This document shows positions 57,378 to 64,000 of a stretch of DNA of 64,000 nt, in pieces. The notes below the pieces were generated by a model. The model was not told the DNA's origin and ran no database searches. It was given only the letters and a program-made list of their open reading frames with translations. Each line of letters opens with the position of its first letter. Position 1 is the stretch's first letter. Made by a program: the position numbers and the translations under genes. Source of the DNA: Tupaia tana (lineage: Eukaryota > Chordata > Mammalia > Scandentia > Tupaiidae); assembly GCA_026018925.1 (NCBI GenBank), contig JAKSZU010000025.1, positions 26,830,696 through 26,894,695 on the forward strand. The letters are read 5' to 3'.

Positions 57378-57383
57378 GCAAGT
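57376..57383 (+). other. 5' splice site of the KCNIP4 exon, probable GC donor
   Basis: The exon must end after the first base of the codon following CAA to join, in phase 1, to the shared next exon. That puts the boundary at CAAA|GCAAGT. Apart from C at intron position +2 it matches the donor consensus, as GC-AG introns typically do. The nearest GT (GTTTGG, 57382) would add 4 nt and break the phase. Confidence 0.65.
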
Positions 57384-58315
57384 TTGGCTTTTTTTTTTTT
57401 TCACTCCCCAAACTGTGTGTTTTGTTGGTTTAGGTCTGCATGCATTGTGGTTCTCTGCTTCAAAAAAGAATCAATATATTATATTATAAAAAAACCAACT
57501 CAATTGATGTGCTCATGCTTACCTAAATACCCAGGGGAACTTTCATACAATTATAAGACCTGTCCCATCTGGCTGGCTGATAGCACAGTGTCGATGAAAA
57601 GAGCCTGGGCTTCAAGACATTGGGATGTTTTTGTTTGATCTGAGTGGTGGGGACCAGAACCAAGGAACTCTTGACATTCCCATTGCCTGTTGTTAGCAAA
57701 ACAGCTAGAGGCTGTAAGCCATATTGCCCTATACATTTCTTGATTCACATGCACTGAGCATTAATTTAAATAATGCCAAACTTCAGCAGTATCACTAGAT
57801 TGAAAAAAAAAAAAAAATACTTGTTTTATGAGCTTCTTTCTTCTCCAGAGGGTGGGTCAAACTGAGATGCAGGGAGTTGGAAAAAGACAGGAGGCTCTGA
57901 TGTCATGTTGTTTATTGGCTGAGTTCAGGGGGCACTCACACAGCTCGTAATAGCACTTGCAAAGCTCTGCCTCCCTCTTAGAGCACACAGAGCATGGAGC
58001 TGAGCAGGGCTAGCCAGCTAACCAGGTGCTCCCTCTCTCTAAAAGGCCTGCAGACAACAGTGGCTCATTGCCAAAACCAAACTATCACACACGCACATGC
58101 ACGGTACATTCAGTGGCGTAAACAGCAGAATCATAATTACATAACAAGGACACAAGTGCACTACAGCTGAAAGCATAAATTGTTTATCCTGTGGCCTTCA
58201 AATGTAAGATGGGAAGGTAGAGAGCCAGACTAAACCATCCCAACTTCTTTTTCTCTACAATGCCACACAAAGTAAATCATTTAACAAATACATCTTTTTT
58301 CCTTTGATCATCTGG
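57384..58315. other. Intron just after the exon
   Basis: T-run at 57391-57401 and A-run at 57804-57817. No repeat or exon recognised. Confidence 0.35.
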
Positions 58316-58319
58316 TCCC

Positions 58320-58700
58320 TGTACCAGTCAGGGTTACCTTGAAAAACAGAACCAACACATACATGCATAAATACACACATCCATATGCACCTAAATATAA
58401 AGAGATACATTTGAAAGAATTGACTCAAATGACTATGGGGACTGGCATGTCAGAAATTCATAGGATCAACTGGAAGACTGAAAACCCAGGTGCGGTTTGA
58501 TGTTGTAGTCTTGAGGCAGAATTTGTTCTTCAGGAAGGCTCACTTTTTGCTTAAGGCCTTCGACTGATGAGATGAAGCATACTCGTATTATCCAGGGTGG
58601 CCTGCCCTTCACCACACGTAGATCAAATAACTGGGTCCTGCAGTCTAGCCAAGGTGACACGTAAGACTGACCAGCCCATCTTCTCTTTTTCTCCAGTTTT
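58320..58700. mobile_element. Old interspersed repeat, family not assigned
   Basis: CAGTCAGGGTTACCTTGAAA, AACAGAACCAACACATACAT, AGGCCTTCGACTGATGAG and GTCTAGCCAAGGTGACACG match the 'cagggttctccagagaaacagaacc' family. Confidence 0.6.
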
Positions 58701-58744
58701 GTGGCATTCTTAAGGAGTAAAAAAATAAAGACTAGCTGAAGCAA

Positions 58745-59175
58745 AACTCAATTTATTCTGTAAAGAAGCTATGTGTAATTTGTCATGGACATTTATAAAT
58801 ATTCTATTTTGCAAATGCTTTGTCATACACAATTTTTTTTAAGTATCAGAATGGGATCAGATGGAGAAGGTGGTGGTCTTTGCCACTGAGGAAATGGGAC
58901 ATTAAGAAGCTAGGAGAAATATCTTAGCTATGGGGCTATGGGCCAGAGTTTCTCTTCGTACTCTGCCATGCTGTTTTGTAGAATCTGTGGACTCAATTAG
59001 TGATTTAAAATTGTGAATGCCGTAAAATGTCCCTGTCCCCACAACACAAAAAACAATGAAGTATGGAAAGAACCTAAAACAACCTAATACATTCAGCAAA
59101 ATGTCCTAGACTACAGAAGTCATTTGTTTCGATGGCATTGGCCAGCGGTAATATATTATAATAATAACATGTAAT
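58745..59175. other. Intron, unassigned
   Basis: No recognised element. Confidence 0.3.
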
Positions 59176-59179
59176 TAAC

Positions 59180-59320
59180 TCACATTCATTCGAGAAATAT
59201 TTATTAGATGTCAGTTCCTGCTCCCTCCTTGTGCTGGAAGATAGAACAGTAAATAAAACAGATTAAAACAAAGCAAAGAAGAATTTTGTTCTACTGGAGC
59301 TTACATTATATTCCGTGGGG
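59180..59320 (-). mobile_element. L2 3'-end fragment
   Basis: CATTCATTCGAGAAATATTT, ATAGAACAGTAAATAAAAC and TTCTACTGGAGCTTACATTA; a clear inverted L2 end. Confidence 0.75.
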
Positions 59321-59918
59321 AGAGGAAGCAGGTCAAAATGACTGTCATTAGTAATAATCCTATATATAAAAAAATTAAAATTGTAGTTGAGATACATTGC
59401 TTTAATATTTTTTCTTTCATTGCATGCACACACACACCATCTCACAAACATAACACATCATCATCAACTTAGAAGGCGACAATCCAGAAAAATGTCAAAG
59501 CCCTAATTCCACATGACCGTAAAGCTACAGCAACCTTTATTGCCACAATTTGTCAGCGAATCTTGGTTATTAGAGTCATGGCTTTTCTCCTTTCAAGTCG
59601 GTATCAAAACTGCCAACTTACCAGATATTTACTGAAAGCACAGTCATTTGTACATTACAGACAGGTAAAATGTAATATTCAAACAGATTTCTGTATTCAC
59701 TTGGTGAAGAATAAGATCTTCATGTCCTGTGAGCACTCTGACTGTACCAGTATCTGGTAAAGCCATACCCTAAATAAATGTTCCTGGAAGATGCAATGCA
59801 TGTTTCTACTCAATGTAAGGGAACAAGATGTATCTTGTAAGGAAACAGACCTCTATCAGATACACAAAAAAAGAAAAGATCGGTGTGATTCTAACCCATT
59901 TTTATAAAAATGGGACCT
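59321..59918. other. AT-rich intron, unassigned
   Basis: No recognised element. Confidence 0.3.
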
Positions 59919-59921
59919 TAA

Positions 59922-60045
59922 GGGGCAGGCAGGTGGTCTAGTGGTTAAAGGCACTCATGTGGCCAACGATGGATTGAGTTCCAGACCTGGGGGCTTGCTT
60001 TCTCACTTTCCCTCTCTCTCTGGTCAAATTTTTAAAATAATGATA
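59922..60045 (+). mobile_element. tRNA-derived SINE, short form
   Basis: GGGGCAGGCAGGTGGTCTAG, GTGGTTAAAGGCACTC, TTGCTTTCTCACTTTCCC and CTCTGGTCAAATTTTTAAAA. Confidence 0.85.
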
Positions 60046-60071
60046 ACTAAAGTTAAATAAAATAATAATTT

Positions 60072-60328
60072 TTTCCCTGAGATTTTTGCCATAAGGATGA
60101 ATGCACTCGCAGGAGAGAGAGAGAGAGACAGAGACAGTGAGAGAGGACGTGAGAAATAACCTCCCGGGGGAGTGGCCATGCTACAATCCCTTCTCCTTTA
60201 TTATTGGGATCTTGGGCACACACGCACATGCACCCAGTGTGATTTTCAAGCCACCGGATCCAGGACTCAAACTGTAGTTGGCCATGTGGGAGTCCAGTGA
60301 TGTAACCACTCTGTTATCTGCTGGCCCC
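60072..60328 (-). mobile_element. tRNA-derived SINE, long form
   Basis: GATTTTTGCCATAAGG, GA stretch, CTTCTCCTTTATTATTGGG, GACTCAAACTGTAGTTGGCC and ATCTGCTGGCCCC. Lies about 27 nt from the + short SINE. Confidence 0.88.
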
Positions 60329-60554
60329 TAGAATAATTCTTTTTAAATCATGGGATTTTATAAAACGGGCTGATACTGAATCCATGTTAGACATGGCCTG
60401 TGATTTGAGTACTCCCAAGATCTGCAGATAGAAAACTCTCTCTTACTGGCTGTCAGTTCTCTACTAACCATCACAAGAAAGTACAACATGTAAAGGTAGC
60501 TTATTTGGAAGGGAGAAACGTTAATTACACTGCCACATTGGCAAGGTGACTTTT

Positions 60555-60796
60555 TTATTCATTTACTTTTTTAGTTTGTTAGAGTGCTCAGTGCTGGCCA
60601 GAGAGATGAGAGACCAGGGTGAGAGATGCCGGTCCAGGGCAGGCAGTGAAGAAGCAGCCATCCTTCTGGTATTTTGAGGCACATGCATGCAGTGTGTGTC
60701 CGCTGTGTTTTTCAGCCTGCAGGTCTGACACACACTGTGCGGTCAGCCATGTGGGATCCAGCTGCCTCAACCAGCAGGCCACGCCCTGGCCCAGCA
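60555..60796 (-). mobile_element. tRNA-derived SINE, diverged
   Basis: TTTTATTCATTTACTTTTTT, GCCAGAGAGATGAGAGACC, GTCAGCCATGTGGGATCC and AACCAGCAGGCCACGCCCTG. Confidence 0.65.
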
Positions 60797-60799
60797 AGG

Positions 60800-62030
60800 T
60801 CATCTTGTCCATGATCTGGGCTCTGAGAAATCGGGCACAGGACTGAAAAGATGTTATGAGAATACGAGAGGAAGGCGGGTGTTAGACCCACAGCAGCAGA
60901 GGACTCCAGAACACAGGAGGGGAAGCTCAAAGCCACGTGTCAGCATGCGGGTTGTAGGGAACCCCAGAGGGGGTGCAGGTTTGACCGGAGGGCCTCGAGC
61001 TGTGAATGAACCTGCAGTGTCCCGTAGGAGCCCACGTAGGGGGACCTTCCAACTGCAGGGCCTGAAAGGCAGTTTAGTAACGAGTCAGTACTTATCCTGA
61101 ATTCCATTTTCTCTTCCCAGAAAGGCAGTTAAGAAAGAGCTCTTTGTTCCTCACGGCGGGAATGTGAGCTTTACCGATAGTATGCAGATAATAACAAAAA
61201 ACGCATTTCCTACAGAAAAGCCCAGACCCCTGCAGAGCTATGGAGCCCTTAGATTCCCAGAATCAGAGAGGCTCCGAGTGCGAAGGGAGCATGGAGGCTT
61301 CTAGCTCTGCGTCACACTTCACAGCGTCTGCAAACTCCCTGTGCTGCCAGCAGAGCAGCTCGGCTTAGTCAGGAAGCCACCCACTTGGTTGTCATGGGCT
61401 CTTGGGGGCATTTGTCCTCCCGCTGAACCCCAGTCAGCTTTGCTCTCCATCCCCCCATATTGGTCCTAGCCCACCTCCAGTGACGGGAGTGAACCTGCTC
61501 CTTCTCCCGCGAGTTTCTCCCTCCCCTTCTTACCTCCCTTCCTCATGCCCCTCTTCCTCTCTCCCATGGGAGGGAAAGTGACTTTCATCCTGTGTACGGT
61601 CAGTCGTGGTCACAGCAGTCGGTGTGGGAAGGGCAGAAGGAGTGAAGGCACCACTGCCATCACCACCCTCGGGAGCTAACATGGGAAGAGAGAAAATAAA
61701 GATGAAAACAAAAGGAAATCTCAGGAGGGTATAAGTGCCATGAGGGGAGTACACCAGGGGTGATAAGATGGAAAGAGAATGTGGGTGGGGGGCTGCGTAG
61801 ACTGGGGCAGGGGAACCTCGCTGATGAGAGGACATTTGCGACTCTAACGAGAACACCTGCAGTGAGAGGGGCTGGATAGAGCGAGGGTTCCGTGGACCGA
61901 AGGAGCACAATTTATTGGAGGTGCAGAAAGACTGTGACCATCAGGAAAGTGAATTGTCATGGGATTAAGTAAGGTCATTCATGAACCCGTCCCCCACAGA
62001 TGCCAAGGGAAAATGATATTAGCCTATTAT
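60800..62030. other. Moderate-GC intron, unassigned
   Basis: Open frames at 60879-61100 (+) and 61530-61910 (-) have no recognisable family. Confidence 0.35.
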
Positions 62031-62034
62031 AAGG

Positions 62035-62170
62035 GAGATAGCCTATTTTATACATGAGAAAATGGAAAACTAGAGAAGGGAAAGGATTTGCCCAACATTA
62101 CAAAGCTATTAAAAAAAAAAAATCTGACATGAGAAACTCACCTCTCAGTCCAGTATTTTCAGATGCTAAA
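62035..62170 (-). mobile_element. MIR fragment
   Basis: ATTTTATACATGAGAAAATG, GGAAAGGATTTGCCCAACAT and TACAAAGCTATT then CAGTCCAGTATTTTC. Confidence 0.6.
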
Positions 62171-62174
62171 ATCC

Positions 62175-62640
62175 TGTGACTCAGGATTAGTCAGGATCCA
62201 GGCAGGAAACACAAGGCACATTTAAATGGGACGATGGAGGAAAAGCTTAAAGCTGAGATCGTGTGCAGGGTGTGAGCAGGGCTTCTGAAGTGACGAGGCT
62301 GGTGGAGCACCTGAGCTAGCAAGAGCGGAAGTGATGGTTGCCAGACCGAGGTATGCCAGCGGTAGAGAAAGCCACCACTCTCACCGTAAGGGAGCAGTTC
62401 CCACCAGGTCCCTCGCCCTGGGAAGAGAAACACAGCCATGTCGACACATCAAGGAGGGAACCCGAAGCACGGATGTCACAGCCTCTCCCTTCCCCTCCTC
62501 TCTGTCTCTTCATGGTGCTCCCCCTTGGTCACATCCAACAGGAAACCAGAAAGGGAAAGAGTCCATGTAGTATTGTCCATAGGGCTCAGCCTTCCAGACC
62601 AGAGCAGCACTGAGATGGGTGCAGGAGGACCCCGGGGGCC
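62175..62640. mobile_element. Possible old interspersed repeat, family not assigned
   Basis: GGATCCAGGCAGGAAACACA, GGAGCACCTGAGCTAGCAAG and the following phrase resemble a mammalian repeat whose name I do not recall. Low confidence. Confidence 0.3.
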
Positions 62641-63776
62641 ACGCTAAGATCTCTGCTAGCTGTGCACCTTGGGAGCTGCAGTTGGGGTTGACTGAACCAC
62701 CAGCGCGTCTCAGGGTCAGGCGTGGTGCCCCTCCTCTCTCTAGGTTTGTCCCCACTACAATGACATCTTAGAGACTGACGACTGGCCGATAAAGTCTATA
62801 TGGATGTTCAGCAGGTATTTATCGGGTGAAACAGTGTAGCTAGCTACTTTCTGGATGGCTTAGTGTCAGGAAACCCCTACCTACGAGAGTCTATGTGAGC
62901 CCGATACTTTTTCTTTAAAAATATAAGTTCTGTCCAGTGCAGAGCTTCATCTGCTCGCTGGAAAACTAATTCGCTTTCTCTCACCCTGCCCCAGTTCTCT
63001 GTTTTAAAGAATGCAGTCATCATTTTCCCTGTTTGCTCAGAGGACATTACAGTGGCACAAAGGTGACTTAGCAAATAATGGTCAGGAACTAATGCAAAAT
63101 ATAGAAGAATAAACATTGATTACTTGTTTTTATTTGAATTTGATTCATAATAACATCCAGCCAGTACTATCTCAGTGCCCTTATTCAATCAAAATAATTG
63201 ATCCACTCAATTAAAGCTTCATTCCAGGGGATTTTGTTGGGGATTTGAGCAGACACAGGAGAGCAAATGGGACATGATTGTTGTGAAAGCTGACAGCTCA
63301 TGGCCAATAAGTTGCCACCAGTACATTGCCTTGTATAATTGCAAAAATGTAATTTCCTAACTGTATTTCACATTTCTGTTGTCAAATACAACACAACATT
63401 TCAGTGTGTTTTGCTTGTCCTGGTAATATATTGACCATGGAAAGTTTTCAAATGCCTCTCTTGGCAGCAAAGTGCTCACATTTGGCTGTTGGAGGGTTTG
63501 TTTTCAAAAAGGGACTGGAACTGCCAACATGCTGTCAATTAAAAATGCAACAGTGATCTCCAGAAGAATGTTTTCCAGTGTTGAGCCTTCTGACAGTTAA
63601 TTACTCTCACGCAAACTCCGTGGTGAACTTTGCTCAGAGCTCTGACCTGGTCTTACAGTCGGGAAAAGGGATGGACGATTAGAGGCATAACCCAAGAAGT
63701 TTTTTAAACTTAATTTTTAATTCTCTCTCAGCAAAAGGCCAAGGCCCTTTTCCTTCAATTTCACTGTATTTATGAA
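62641..63776. other. Repeat-free intron, possible conserved non-coding element
   Basis: From about 63080 to 63720 the sequence has no repeat and is AT-rich with homeodomain-like sites, including AATTGA-TCCAC-TCAATT (63196-63212, inverted repeat) and TTAATTAC (63596). No exon recognised. Confidence 0.4.
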
Positions 63777-64000
63777 GCTCATCCTTACACACGGACATCC
63801 TCACCACGGCTCATCCTTACACACGGACATCCTCACCACGGCTCATCCTTACACACGGGCACCCTCACCACGGCTCATCCTTACACACGGGCACCCTCAC
63901 CGCGGCTCATCCTACACACGGGCACCCTCACCGCGGCTCATCCTACACACGGGCACCCTCACCGCGGCTCATCCTACACACGGGCACCCTCACCGCGGCT
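63777..64000. repeat. 32/31-bp minisatellite, at least 7 units
   Basis: Units 1-4 (63777-63904) are 32 bp, with GCTCATCCTTACACACGG; units 5-7 (63905-63997) are 31 bp, having lost one T (CATCCTACAC). Units 1-2 carry GACATCC, units 3-7 GGCACCC; units 1-3 end ACCACG, units 4-7 ACCGCG. Runs off the window end. Confidence 0.97.

Larger units (their letters stand above)
57378..64000 (+). other. KCNIP4: Inferred KCNIP4 intron downstream of the exon (partial)
   Basis: Follows the donor at 57377. The next coding exon, which should begin with the SVEDELEM segment, is not present before the window ends. Confidence 0.7.

Noticed and set aside
61530-61910. 126-codon frame (-)
   Set aside because: No recognised family or splice context; single small open frame in higher-GC intron.
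63777-64000. CRISPR-like or telomere-like repeat
   Set aside because: Direct 31/32-bp units without spacers and no TTAGGG; an ordinary minisatellite.

Overview
This is mammalian nuclear DNA, almost certainly intronic. It has dense tRNA-derived SINEs, L1, L2, MIR, MLT1-type LTRs, old DNA transposons and many microsatellites, with no operon-like gene packing. The one coding feature I can identify is a 102-nt internal exon at 57276-57377 (+). Its 34-codon reading contains the segment [14 protein letters not shown], which I recognise as the alternative second exon of KCNIP4 (Kv channel interacting protein 4, KChIP4). Most of the window is therefore read as the end of the very large 5' intron of KCNIP4 (1-57275) plus the start of the following intron (57378-64000), gene on the + strand. 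No first exon and no EF-hand exon was found.

Organism: there is no Alu, B1/B2, Bov-tA, ERE or carnivore SINE. The dominant young repeat is a tRNA-headed SINE with an intact B box (GGTTCGAGTCC). It occurs in a long form of about 265-280 bp and a short form of about 120-190 bp, in at least 32 copies. Several copies have perfect target-site duplications and intact CpGs, so the family was active recently. My best guess is a colugo (Dermoptera, whose tRNA SINEs are called CYN). That is memory-based inference and unverified.

Layout. 1-8.6 kb: a tandem SINE pair, MIR, a mariner-type MITE and more SINEs. 8.6-9.9 kb: a decayed L1. 10-37 kb: SINEs scattered in AT-rich intron with L2/MIR relics, an MLT1 LTR split by a SINE (27.5-28.1 kb) and a SINE-in-SINE nest (26.2-26.75 kb). 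37.1-43.4 kb: a block of antisense L1 in which one L1 appears to be inserted into another. The inner one carries an 18-copy, 75-bp tandem expansion of the segment coding the C-terminal part of ORF2p. 44-46 kb: (TC)n and MLT1-like repeats. 49-54 kb: purine/pyrimidine tracts, including a (GGGA)15 tract. 55.5 kb: a young SINE. 57.3 kb: the KCNIP4 exon. 58-61 kb: an old repeat and SINEs. 63.1-63.7 kb: repeat-free AT-rich sequence that could be a conserved non-coding element. 63777-64000: a 32/31-bp minisatellite running off the window end.

Nothing here looks like a multi-gene system. The most distinctive structures are the 75-bp L1-derived array, the probable GC donor of the KCNIP4 exon, the nested or tandem SINEs with shared target duplications, and the edge minisatellite. 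All long open frames other than the exon lie in repeats or are unrecognised.
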